Shown piece by piece: positions 15,184-22,107 of a stretch of 30,668 nt of DNA. Every line of letters begins with the position of its first letter. Position 1 is the stretch's first letter. Source of the DNA: Clostridia bacterium (GTDB taxonomy: Bacteria > Bacillota > Clostridia > Christensenellales > Borkfalkiaceae). The stretch spans positions 1-30,668 of the forward strand of contig CAAGME010000025.1 of assembly GCA_900770945.1 (NCBI GenBank), written 5' to 3'. The notes beneath the pieces were generated by a model. It did not search any database. It saw only the letters and a program-made list of their open reading frames with translations, and was not told the origin of the DNA. Made by a program: the position numbers and the translations under genes.

Positions 15184-18100
15184 ATGAATACTAAAGTTAT
15201 GACTTTAATAAAAAGGATAACTCTCATCGTTCTCGGCGTTGCGCTTTTAGTGAGCGCGGGGCTTGTGTTCTTGACTTCCTATACGAGTTGGAACGATTAC
15301 TATAAGCAAATGCTTATCAAAAAGGAACGCTTCGACAAAGAGCAGGAACCCGAAGTTACCGTTATGAACGGTATCCGCGTTTCGATTAAAGACGGCGTAG
15401 GGTTTTTCAAAAACGGCAAGGCTTCGGCGGATAAGGCTAACTTTATCGTAGAGGGCTTGTACACTATCGGCAACGAAGTAACGAAGCGCGACTACGAAGA
15501 AGAACTTTCCGCTTCCGATTATACGCTCACCGTTCCCGAAAATTTTGTGGAAAACGGCGGCGAATTGAAGTTTAACTTCAAGACGGAAGAAGAAAAGAAA
15601 GACGAAGAGGGCAACACCGTTTACGTAAAAGGCGATAAGGACAAGGGCGACAAGGTTGACAAAGACGGCTTTAAGCTTGACGAAAAGGGCAACAAAATCC
15701 CCGAAACGGTTACCGTTTACGACTTCACGGAAACGATGAATATCGAACTTTTAGACGTGAAGCTCGACCATATCGAAGTAACTAAAAACCCGTACCTCGT
15801 TGCTTACGCCGAGGGCGATAAGTTTCAAAGCGCGGGTATGACGGTGAACGCCGTTTACAACGACGGAAGCAAGATTGAAAACTTAGCCGCTTCATTGCTC
15901 GATATCAAAAAAGACGCTTTGACCGCGGAAGATAAGACCGTAAAACTTGCGTACAAGTACGGCGAAGCGGAAGAAGACATTATCTACGGCGAAGTTCCCG
16001 TTACCGTTATGGCGAAAAACGAATTCACGAACGGCGAACTTGAAAATCTCACCGTCATCGGCGACGTTTCTCTTGAAGTCGGCAAGGATGTTTCGAGCGT
16101 TAAACCCGTCGTTTACGCTTCCTATTCGAGCGGCAACTATATTAAGCTTGATGAAAGCGAATACAACGTTTCCGGGCTGAAAGGCGTTGCGGAATTCGGT
16201 AAAAAGTACAACTTAGTCATTACTTCGGCAGCTCAGCCCGAGATAAGCACGAGATTGTCGCTTTACCCGACAAAGAACCTTGCGGCGGAACAAGCTACCT
16301 TAAAGGGCGCGACCGCGTACGACGGTTACGTTAAGGACTTCGACAGCGGCGACTATATAGAATTCTTGTATAATTCGGCTACGGCAACCGTAGTTAACTT
16401 CTATCTCAATATGTCCAACGGCTATCTCGTTTACGAAAACGGCGCGTTCGTCGCTAAAGCCATAAACTTCAACGACTTCGCTTACGTTTCCGTGAACGGT
16501 AAGCTTAAACAGGTTTCTTACGGCTTTTCGTCGGGCGGACCTTACGAATATATGTCCGACGGGCTTATGACTTACGATAAAGTTTATATCGGCGCATACG
16601 CGGTAAAAGCGGGCGACAACATCGTGAGAATTTGCTTTAAGGACAGCTCTTCCGGCGTAACCGCGGCTTACGGACAGTACGTTGCGGGCGCGATAGAAAA
16701 GCTCGAAGCGGCTACGGAAGTTGTGACTTCTTCCTATAATTCGCTCGGCGAATACGTTGTCGAATGCAAGGAAAGCGGCACAACCGAAGCTTACAAAGTA
16801 ACTAAAGAGCTTGAATGGGGCAACTTCGGCATTACTTCCGGCACCAATTGGGTTTATGCCGCGGCTACCGACGGAGATTATATTTACTTCTATTCAAACC
16901 GCGCAGGCTCGGGCAGTAGCCTTATCGGCACTCAGGGCGCGACGATAATAAAATACGACCCGAACGAAAAGAAGGTCGTTGCGTACTCCGCTGCTATGAA
17001 CTACGCGGGCGAGACCAACGCTTCGATTTTCACGCGTGACGGCAACGTTTATTCGATAGCTTCCGACGGTACGTTTATGCGCTTGCCGACTTCCTTTACG
17101 GGTAACGGCACGGCAAAGGTTGAATACGTCCCCTCGCTTGCTTTGAAAAACGAAAAAGGCGAAAGCGTGAACGCAACGCTTAAAGCGGTTTATTACAATC
17201 AGACTTCGAGAAAGTACGCGGCTCTTTCCGGCTCTAATATCTCTATTTACAACGCTAAGGGCGAATATGAAACGAGTTTTGCCGTGAAAACTTCCGTTTC
17301 CGTCAAAAAACCGGACGGAACTCCCGGCAACGCTTCGGCGGCTAAGATAACGGGCGATTCCGATTATATTTACGTCGGGTACAAGAACAACGGTATTATC
17401 AGCCCCGCAATGACAATTTACGACTGGTCGGGTAAGTTTATCGCCGACGTTCAGCCGACTAACACTACGGATATAATGGGCTTTGCGACTACGGGAAGCT
17501 GCAACGTTCAATCGATAGTCTCTCTTGACGGTAACGTTTACTTCACTATGCTTCGTTGGGTAAGCGGAAACCAGTCGAGCGTTTATAAAGTCGAGGCGGT
17601 GGGCGGCTCTTCGGAAGATAAGCCCGTCACCGAAAACATGGATTTGTACGAATATATCGAAGCTTGCGAAAATAAAGGCGTAACGCCGTCGTATATCAAA
17701 ACTTCGCTCGGTATGGCGCAAGGCGTTTCCGGTTACGCGCACGGCTTGGCTACCGACGGCAAATATCTTTTCGTTTCGTATAACGATACTTCGGCAAAGG
17801 GCAATACTTCGATTGCTAAAATCGAAGCCGCGACCGGCAAATTTATCGGCAGAACGGTAACGTTCGAACGCGGCGGGGCTTGGAACAACGGCGATTACCT
17901 TTGCTATATGGACGGTTACGTTTACGTGGTTCTTTCAAGCGGCACCGTAAAACGCGTGAAAGCCGATTCGATAACTTCCGCAAACGAAGCCGTCTGCGAA
18001 AATTACGACCTTAAAATAAACGGTTTAACGGCTAACAAGTTTGCTTTGACTTACAATTCGCTTGTCGGAAAAATCGCCGTTCTCGCGGGCGGCACCGTCC

Positions 18101-18426
18101 ACATTGCGGGCGCAAAATCCTTGACGGTAGAGTCGAGCGTGGCTTCTTCTCTTACTAAGCCTATGGGAATAGCTTCCGACGCTAACTATATTTACGCGTT
18201 CGACGAAAAGAATTCCGAGTTCGGCTCCGCACTCATCAACGTTTACGATTGGTCGGGCAATCTCGTCAAAAAAGGCGTTGTCGTTCCTAACCTCATCACA
18301 ACGGAAAATAATAACAACGTTCAAAGCATGTGCGTTATAAACGGCGAATATTACTTCCTCGTTTGCCGTTGGGGTTCGGGTGGCGAAATCGTGAAAGTAA
18401 GTTTCGACACTTCCGTGTTGAAGTAA
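15184..18426 (+). CDS. Membrane-anchored multidomain surface protein (Ig-like, CBM-like, two propeller modules)
   Basis: This 1080-residue protein has an N-terminal signal anchor (about residues 8-32). It continues with a charged segment rich in Lys, Asp and Gly (about 130-185). A bacterial Ig-like repeat follows (about 195-280: LDHIEVTKNPYLVAYAEGDKF, AGMTVNAVYNDGSKI). A jelly-roll-like region resembling a carbohydrate-binding module comes next (about 368-500: SGDYIEFLYNS, VKAGDNIVRICFKD). Two beta-propeller modules (about 554-800 and 850-1080) end in NVQSIVSLDGNVYFTMLRW and NNVQSMCVINGEYYFLVCRW. The last module is clearly homologous to the end of the 1229-residue protein. GGAGGGCAATTAACTT precedes the ATG, 4 bp after the GH3 stop, so the two are co-translated. 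It probably presents glycans to, or complexes with, the GH3 enzyme on the cell surface. No catalytic motif is recognised. Confidence 0.85.
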   Translation: MNTKVMTLIKRITLIVLGVALLVSAGLVFLTSYTSWNDYYKQMLIKKERFDKEQEPEVTVMNGIRVSIKDGVGFFKNGKASADKANFIVEGLYTIGNEVTKRDYEEELSASDYTLTVPENFVENGGELKFNFKTEEEKKDEEGNTVYVKGDKDKGDKVDKDGFKLDEKGNKIPETVTVYDFTETMNIELLDVKLDHIEVTKNPYLVAYAEGDKFQSAGMTVNAVYNDGSKIENLAASLLDIKKDALTAEDKTVKLAYKYGEAEEDIIYGEVPVTVMAKNEFTNGELENLTVIGDVSLEVGKDVSSVKPVVYASYSSGNYIKLDESEYNVSGLKGVAEFGKKYNLVITSAAQPEISTRLSLYPTKNLAAEQATLKGATAYDGYVKDFDSGDYIEFLYNSATATVVNFYLNMSNGYLVYENGAFVAKAINFNDFAYVSVNGKLKQVSYGFSSGGPYEYMSDGLMTYDKVYIGAYAVKAGDNIVRICFKDSSSGVTAAYGQYVAGAIEKLEAATEVVTSSYNSLGEYVVECKESGTTEAYKVTKELEWGNFGITSGTNWVYAAATDGDYIYFYSNRAGSGSSLIGTQGATIIKYDPNEKKVVAYSAAMNYAGETNASIFTRDGNVYSIASDGTFMRLPTSFTGNGTAKVEYVPSLALKNEKGESVNATLKAVYYNQTSRKYAALSGSNISIYNAKGEYETSFAVKTSVSVKKPDGTPGNASAAKITGDSDYIYVGYKNNGIISPAMTIYDWSGKFIADVQPTNTTDIMGFATTGSCNVQSIVSLDGNVYFTMLRWVSGNQSSVYKVEAVGGSSEDKPVTENMDLYEYIEACENKGVTPSYIKTSLGMAQGVSGYAHGLATDGKYLFVSYNDTSAKGNTSIAKIEAATGKFIGRTVTFERGGAWNNGDYLCYMDGYVYVVLSSGTVKRVKADSITSANEAVCENYDLKINGLTANKFALTYNSLVGKIAVLAGGTVHIAGAKSLTVESSVASSLTKPMGIASDANYIYAFDEKNSEFGSALINVYDWSGNLVKKGVVVPNLITTENNNNVQSMCVINGEYYFLVCRWGSGGEIVKVSFDTSVLK

Positions 18427-18446
18427 TAAGCTATATTTCTATCTTT

Positions 18447-18473
18447 AAAGGCGGGGCGAAAAACCTCGCCTTT
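18447..18473 (+). terminator. Terminator of the surface operon
   Basis: AAAGGCGGGG and CCTCGCCTTT form a 10-bp stem with one G-T pair and a 7-nt A-rich loop. The T-tract that follows (AACTTTT) is weak. Confidence 0.65.
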
Positions 18474-18573
18474 AACTTTTGCTTGTCGATACGCCGTAGA
18501 CTTTTTGCGACGTATAAAAAAACATTGAAATTATCGGCGGTTTTAATTTCTTTTCAAAACGCTTTGAAAATGT

Positions 18574-18602
18574 TTTACAAAAAATGCTATATGTGTTAAA
18601 AT
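18574..18602 (+). promoter_or_regulatory. Likely promoter of tRNA-Leu
   Basis: TTTACA (18574-18579) and TAAAAT (18597-18602) are 17 bp apart. It is the only convincing promoter between the surface operon and the tRNA gene, which would put the hairpin array inside the tRNA precursor leader. Confidence 0.5.
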
Positions 18603-18610
18603 ACATGTAA

Positions 18611-18750
18611 ATTGATAGGCAAATATCGAGCCGCTTTGCGGCATATCGATTGCGCCTTTGGCGCAAATATCGATTTACAAAATTATTTTCTCTTCAGTTT
18701 TCACTCGTGCTTTACGCACGAATATCGATTGCCGATAGGCAAATCTATTC
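18611..18750. repeat. Array of short hairpins separated by ATATCGA spacers (copy 2)
   Basis: The segment 18613-18681 matches 217-290 almost base for base (GCCGC/GCGGC, then GCGCC/GGCGC, then AATATCGATTTACA). The unit CGTGC/GCACG with AATATCGATTGCCGATAGGCAAAT, which precedes the block in copy 1, follows it here at 18708-18745. The modules are therefore arranged in a permuted order. The stem is CGTGC/GCACG here but CGCAC/GTGCG in copy 1, so pairing is kept although the bases differ. Confidence 0.8.
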
Positions 18751-18774
18751 ACTCAAAACTAAATAATATAATAT

Positions 18775-18859
18775 GCGGATATGGCGAAATTGGCAGACGC
18801 GCAGGTTTCAGGTTCCTGTGGGTAACACCGTATGGGTTCGAGTCCCTTTATCCGCACCA
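18775..18859 (+). tRNA. tRNA-Leu (anticodon CAG)
   Basis: The acceptor stem GCGGATA/TATCCGC, discriminator A and an encoded CCA end are present. The D-arm GGCGAAATTGGCAGACGC is typical of leucine tRNA. The anticodon loop TTCAGGT gives CAG. A variable arm GTGGGTAACACC marks a class II tRNA, and the T-arm contains GGTTCGAGTCC. The base pair next to the anticodon loop is a T-T mismatch. Confidence 0.95.
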
Positions 18860-19034
18860 CATTAGTAGGCTGCCGTAAAGATACGACAGTCTTTTGTGTT
18901 TGACAAGGCAGTACAGAAAAGGGGCTCGAATATGGAGCCGTTTTTGAAAAAAACGCTTTGCGAAGCAAAGTAAACAGTCCGGTGGACTGTTTAGCGGGTA
19001 GGTCGCACAGGCGAAAGTCCCTTTATCCGCACCA
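18860..19034 (+). repeat. tRNA-flanking element bounded by a duplicated tRNA 3' end
   Basis: The last 19 bases of the tRNA gene (AGTCCCTTTATCCGCACCA, 18841-18859) recur exactly at 19016-19034, 175 bp downstream, without the rest of the tRNA. Between them lie hairpins CTTTGC/GCAAAG (18955-18969) and ACAGTCC/GGACTGT (18973-18990). Each copy is followed by its own terminator-like hairpin. This has the form of a tRNA attachment-site duplication around a minimal element, or of a decayed tandem tRNA repeat. No integrase gene is present. Confidence 0.65.
18868..18895 (+). terminator. Terminator after tRNA-Leu
   Basis: GGCTGCCGTA-AAGA-TACGACAGTC forms a stem with two G-T pairs and is followed by TTTT, nine bases after the tRNA CCA end. 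Confidence 0.7.
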
Positions 19035-19045
19035 TTTTAAGAACT

Positions 19046-19068
19046 GCCGCGCAATGCGACGGTTTTTT
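19046..19068 (+). terminator. Terminator after the duplicated tRNA 3' end
   Basis: GCCGCGC-AAT-GCGACGG forms a stem with one bulged A and is followed by TTTTTT. It is the counterpart of the tRNA terminator at 18868. Confidence 0.7.
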
Positions 19069-19094
19069 ATTTTAGATAAGGTGAGACGCAAGAA

Positions 19095-19775
19095 ATGACA
19101 ATGACGGAAGAAATACGGGAAAAACTTTTTTTTCTTAAAGACGAAGAGTATAAAAAGTTTTCCGAAAAACTTGTTTTTACCGATTATAAAATTTTGGGCG
19201 TAAGACAGCCCGAGCTGAGGGTTTTGGCAAAAGATTTTGTAAAAAGTCCGTCTATAACTTCGTTTTTAGCGGATTTGCCGCATATGTATCACGAAGAAAA
19301 TTTACTGCACGGCTATCTTTTGTCTTACGAAAACGATTTTAAAAAGGCGGTTGAATGCGTTGAAAAGTTTCTTTTTTACGTCGACAACTGGGCTGTTACG
19401 GACTGCCTAAAAATAAAGTGCTTTTCTAAAAATCTTGATAAGCTTTACAAAATCGCTTATGAATTTATTGATAGCGGAAAGCCTTATACCGTAAGATTCG
19501 GCATAAAAATCCTTATGGATTACTACCTCGGTGGAAACTTTAAAAATGAGTATGCCGAAAGGGTGAACGGCATAAAATCGGACGAGTATTACGTAAAAAT
19601 GATGCAGGCTTGGTACTTTGCAACTGCGCTTGCGAAAAATTATGACGAAGCCGTCAAGTTTATAGAACGCGGGCTTTTTGACGTTTGGGTGAACAATAAA
19701 GCTATACAAAAAGCGCGGGAAAGCTTCCGCGTGAGCGAGGAGAGAAAAGAATTTTTGAAAACTTTGAGGAGGTGA
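19095..19775 (+). CDS. AlkD-like DNA alkylation repair protein
   Basis: This 226-residue all-helical protein is of the DNA alkylation repair (AlkD, HEAT-like repeat) family, which excises positively charged N3/N7-alkyl bases without base flipping. Family marks are ILGVRQPELRVLAKD near residue 35, the conserved FYVDNWAVTDCLK segment that carries the catalytic Asp in AlkD, and YTVRFGIKILM with the conserved Arg. AAGGTGAG lies about 9 bp before the ATG. It forms an operon with the membrane protein that starts 4 bp downstream. This version falls in the smaller, clostridial branch, and enzymatic activity is not proven for all members. Confidence 0.88.
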   Translation: MTMTEEIREKLFFLKDEEYKKFSEKLVFTDYKILGVRQPELRVLAKDFVKSPSITSFLADLPHMYHEENLLHGYLLSYENDFKKAVECVEKFLFYVDNWAVTDCLKIKCFSKNLDKLYKIAYEFIDSGKPYTVRFGIKILMDYYLGGNFKNEYAERVNGIKSDEYYVKMMQAWYFATALAKNYDEAVKFIERGLFDVWVNNKAIQKARESFRVSEERKEFLKTLRR

Positions 19776-19779
19776 AACA

Positions 19780-20631
19780 ATGACGGACGTGGCTAAAAAT
19801 TACGACAAAGCCGAAAGGCGAAAGGAAAAACTTAAAGCCCGCGTGACGGAGATAGACCTCATCAGGGGCATTTGCGTTATTCTTATGGTTATTGACCATA
19901 TGTTTTACGACTTATTCGGCGTTCTTCCCGAAATCTTTTTAAACTACCCGCCGACGAAAGGTTTTTGGAGTAAGGCGTATGACTTTTCCATAGATTATTG
20001 GGTTTGCGACGCGCGCGTTGTCGCAAGGTTTATCGTTATCGCTTTCTTTTTGGTTCTGACGGGAATATGTTGCTCCTTTTCGAGAAGCAACTTTAAGCGC
20101 GGACTAAAGTTGTTCGGAGTTGCAATGCTCGTTACTCTTGCGACTTTTGTTGCCGGCAAGATAATGGGCGATAGCGAACTTTTGATAACATTCGGCATTC
20201 TCCACTGCATTTCGCTTGCGATTCTTTTGTGTTCTTTAATAGAAGTTTTTACGCAAAAATGGTACGTTTACGCGGTTATAGGCGGACTTATGATTATTGT
20301 CGGAATATTTTTGTCGGACTTTAACGAGTATTATTATTCCGACGTGCCGAACGTATTTGTCGCCGTTCTAAGGCAGATTGTCGGGCGAGGCATGTTCGGC
20401 TCGGACAGTTATTCGTTCCTTTTATTCGGCGGTCAAGTAGTGCTTGGCGTTGCGGCAGGCAAATTTTTATATCCCGAAAGAAAGCCGCTTTTGTTTAAAA
20501 AGGGCTATTCGGATAACGCGGTTACTTTCATCGGCAGGCACGCGCTTTTAGTTTACGTCGCGCACCAGCTCATAATCCCCGTTCTTCTCGGGCTTGTACT
20601 CCTTATTTGCGGCTTTAAGCTTTCTATATAA
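19780..20631 (+). CDS. Membrane protein of the heparan-alpha-glucosaminide N-acetyltransferase-like family (DUF1624)
   Basis: This 283-residue polytopic membrane protein begins with the family signature RVTEIDLIRGICVILMVIDHMFYDL; a His in this helix is implicated in transacetylation in HGSNAT. Seven or so further hydrophobic segments follow, ending in GRHALLVYVAHQLIIPVLLGLVL cut across two segments. GAGGAGGTGAAACA gives a strong ribosome binding site that overlaps the end of the repair gene. Bacterial members are uncharacterised; an acyl-transfer role in envelope glycan modification is plausible but is an inference from the family name. Confidence 0.85.
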   Translation: MTDVAKNYDKAERRKEKLKARVTEIDLIRGICVILMVIDHMFYDLFGVLPEIFLNYPPTKGFWSKAYDFSIDYWVCDARVVARFIVIAFFLVLTGICCSFSRSNFKRGLKLFGVAMLVTLATFVAGKIMGDSELLITFGILHCISLAILLCSLIEVFTQKWYVYAVIGGLMIIVGIFLSDFNEYYYSDVPNVFVAVLRQIVGRGMFGSDSYSFLLFGGQVVLGVAAGKFLYPERKPLLFKKGYSDNAVTFIGRHALLVYVAHQLIIPVLLGLVLLICGFKLSI

Positions 20632-20665
20632 GAGGCGAAAACAAGATACGGCAAACAAACTAAAA

Positions 20666-20708
20666 CCCGCCGAAAAGTCGAGTTAATCGACCTATCGGCG
20701 GGCTTTTT
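20666..20708. terminator. Bidirectional terminator with nested stem
   Basis: CCCGCCGA/TCGGCGGG forms the outer stem and GTCGA/TCGAC an inner stem. CTTTTTAAA follows on the plus strand and TTTTAGTTTG on the minus strand. It serves the convergent AlkD/DUF1624 and SPFH operons, and overlaps the last codons of the Arc-like gene. Its right half matches 564-590 and 4963-4990. Confidence 0.9.
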
Positions 20709-20883
20709 AAATTTCTTTTTCTGTATCTTTTTCGTCTTTACAATACTTTTTTTCCACGCAAAGGTGCAAAAGGTATTCTATCTGACCGTTTATCGAGCGG
20801 AAATCTTCGTCCGCCCATTTTGCTAATTTTTCGTAGAGGCGTTTCGAAAGTCTTAAAGGAATTTGTTTTTTTTCGTCGTTCAT
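20707..20883 (-). CDS. Small Arc-like DNA-binding protein
   Basis: This 58-residue protein has a ribbon-helix-helix look: a short strand KQIPLRLSKRL, then helix YEKLAKWADEDF, turn RSINGQ and helix IEYLLHLCVEKK. Arc-family proteins of this type often follow SPFH genes. The start at 20883 is chosen because its ATG overlaps the SPFH stop codon (ATGA reading), giving translational coupling, and because the alternative upstream start only adds a poorly conserved tail inside the SPFH gene. It may act as a DNA-binding repressor of its own operon; the target is unknown. Confidence 0.8.
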   Translation of the reverse strand: MNDEKKQIPLRLSKRLYEKLAKWADEDFRSINGQIEYLLHLCVEKKYCKDEKDTEKEI

Positions 20884-21911
20884 CAATAAATCGACCCCGA
20901 GTTTACTACGGGCTGAGCGTCGCGATTGCCGCAAAGAACGACTAAAAGGTTAGAAACCATCGCCGCTTTGCGTTCCTCGTCAAGGTCAATTACGCCGTTT
21001 TTCTTTAATCTTTCGAGAGCCATTTCTACCATTCCGACCGCGCCGTCTACAATCATTTTTCTTGCGTCTATTACCGCGGATGCTTGCTGGCGTTGGAGCA
21101 TAACCGCCGCTATCTCGGGCGCGTACGCAAGATACGTTATGCGCGCTTCGATAATTTCAAGCCCCGCGTTGGATACTTTGGACTGAATTTCGTCCTTAAT
21201 TCTCGTCGCTACTATTTCGCTCGAACCTCTCAGACTTCCTTCGTCCGCAACGCCGTCTCCCGTGGTGTCGACGTTGGGCGCAACGTCGTAGGGGTAAATT
21301 CTGACGATGTTTCTTAATGCGCTGTCGCACTGGAGGGAGAGGTATTCTTTGTAGTTATCTACGTTGAAAACGGCTTTTGCGGTGTCTACGACGCGCCACA
21401 TAACGGCAATGCCTATTTCTACGGGGTTGCCGAGGCAGTCGTTGATTTTCTGGCGGTTATTGTTGAGCGTCATTATTTTAAGCGAAATCTTTTTATCGAC
21501 TGCAAACGTTGCCGCACCTTGAGCGTCCGCCGCCGCGCTTTGCAAGCCTTTGCTCGAAACGTCCCCGCTCTGTTTGAGTTTTGTGCCTGCGGCGGGGTTT
21601 ACCGCCTGGCAGAAGGGGTTGACAAAGAAAAAACCGTCCGTTTTAATCGAACCGTAATACTTGCCGAAAAGCGTTAAAACCAAAGCTTCCTGCGGGCGAA
21701 CGACTTTAAGCCCGGCAAAAAAGAACATGCCGACAGCGCAATAAAGTATGCAAACGACCATTATCGTTCCATACAGCCACACCGGTCTGATTTCCGCTTC
21801 GAGTTTCATCGACGAGAAAATTATCCCGGCGATTGCGAGCGCGTAGAGAAGGATGTTTGTGACGAGAACACCCATGCCGTCCGGCTTTTTGTTGATTACT
21901 TTTTCTTCCAT
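20883..21911 (-). CDS. SPFH/band-7 (stomatin-like) membrane protein
   Basis: This 342-residue protein has two N-terminal membrane helices (about residues 16-36 and 46-68) and an SPFH domain (about 70-290). The latter starts LKVVRPQEALVLTLFGKYYG and includes VEIGIAVMWRVVDTAKAVFNVDNYKEYLSLQCDSALR, split over two strands. The helical part ends with AYAPEIAAVMLQRQQASAVIDARK, typical of the family. SPFH proteins scaffold membrane microdomains and proteases. The gene pairs with an Arc-like protein, a recurrent arrangement whose role is unknown. AAGGAGA precedes the ATG at suitable spacing. Confidence 0.92.
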   Translation of the reverse strand: MEEKVINKKPDGMGVLVTNILLYALAIAGIIFSSMKLEAEIRPVWLYGTIMVVCILYCAVGMFFFAGLKVVRPQEALVLTLFGKYYGSIKTDGFFFVNPFCQAVNPAAGTKLKQSGDVSSKGLQSAAADAQGAATFAVDKKISLKIMTLNNNRQKINDCLGNPVEIGIAVMWRVVDTAKAVFNVDNYKEYLSLQCDSALRNIVRIYPYDVAPNVDTTGDGVADEGSLRGSSEIVATRIKDEIQSKVSNAGLEIIEARITYLAYAPEIAAVMLQRQQASAVIDARKMIVDGAVGMVEMALERLKKNGVIDLDEERKAAMVSNLLVVLCGNRDAQPVVNSGSIY

Positions 21912-21940
21912 AAAATAAGTCTCCTTGTTTTGATATTAAA

Positions 21941-21969
21941 ATGATATCATATTGATTGTGCAAAGTCAA
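21941..21969 (-). promoter_or_regulatory. Promoter of the SPFH-Arc operon
   Basis: On the minus strand TTGACT (21964-21969) and TATCAT (21941-21946) are 17 bp apart. The palindrome ATGATATCAT covers the -10 box and may be an operator for the Arc-like protein. Confidence 0.6.
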
Positions 21970-22010
21970 GCGGATAATAGCGAAAAGTTTAAAAATCGCA
22001 ATAAACTTTC

Positions 22011-22039
22011 TTGCAAAAACGGTAAACCTATGGTAGAAT
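22011..22039 (+). promoter_or_regulatory. Promoter of the envelope cluster
   Basis: TTGCAA (22011-22016) and TAGAAT (22034-22039) are 17 bp apart, about 70 bp before the CvpA-like gene. The leader carries a small hairpin GTCGC/GCGAC at about 22061-22072. Confidence 0.55.
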
Positions 22040-22107
22040 ACCTATATTAGATATTGTAATGTCGCTTGCGACGTATAATAATTCAACGATAAAAAAGGAG
22101 GCATACG

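Noticed and set aside
16894..17742. 282-codon minus-strand ORF
   Set aside because: It lies inside the propeller-protein gene and has arginine-rich random composition.
18612..18878. 88-codon ORF over the second hairpin array and tRNA
   Set aside because: It reads through the repeat and the tRNA gene and has no ribosome binding site.
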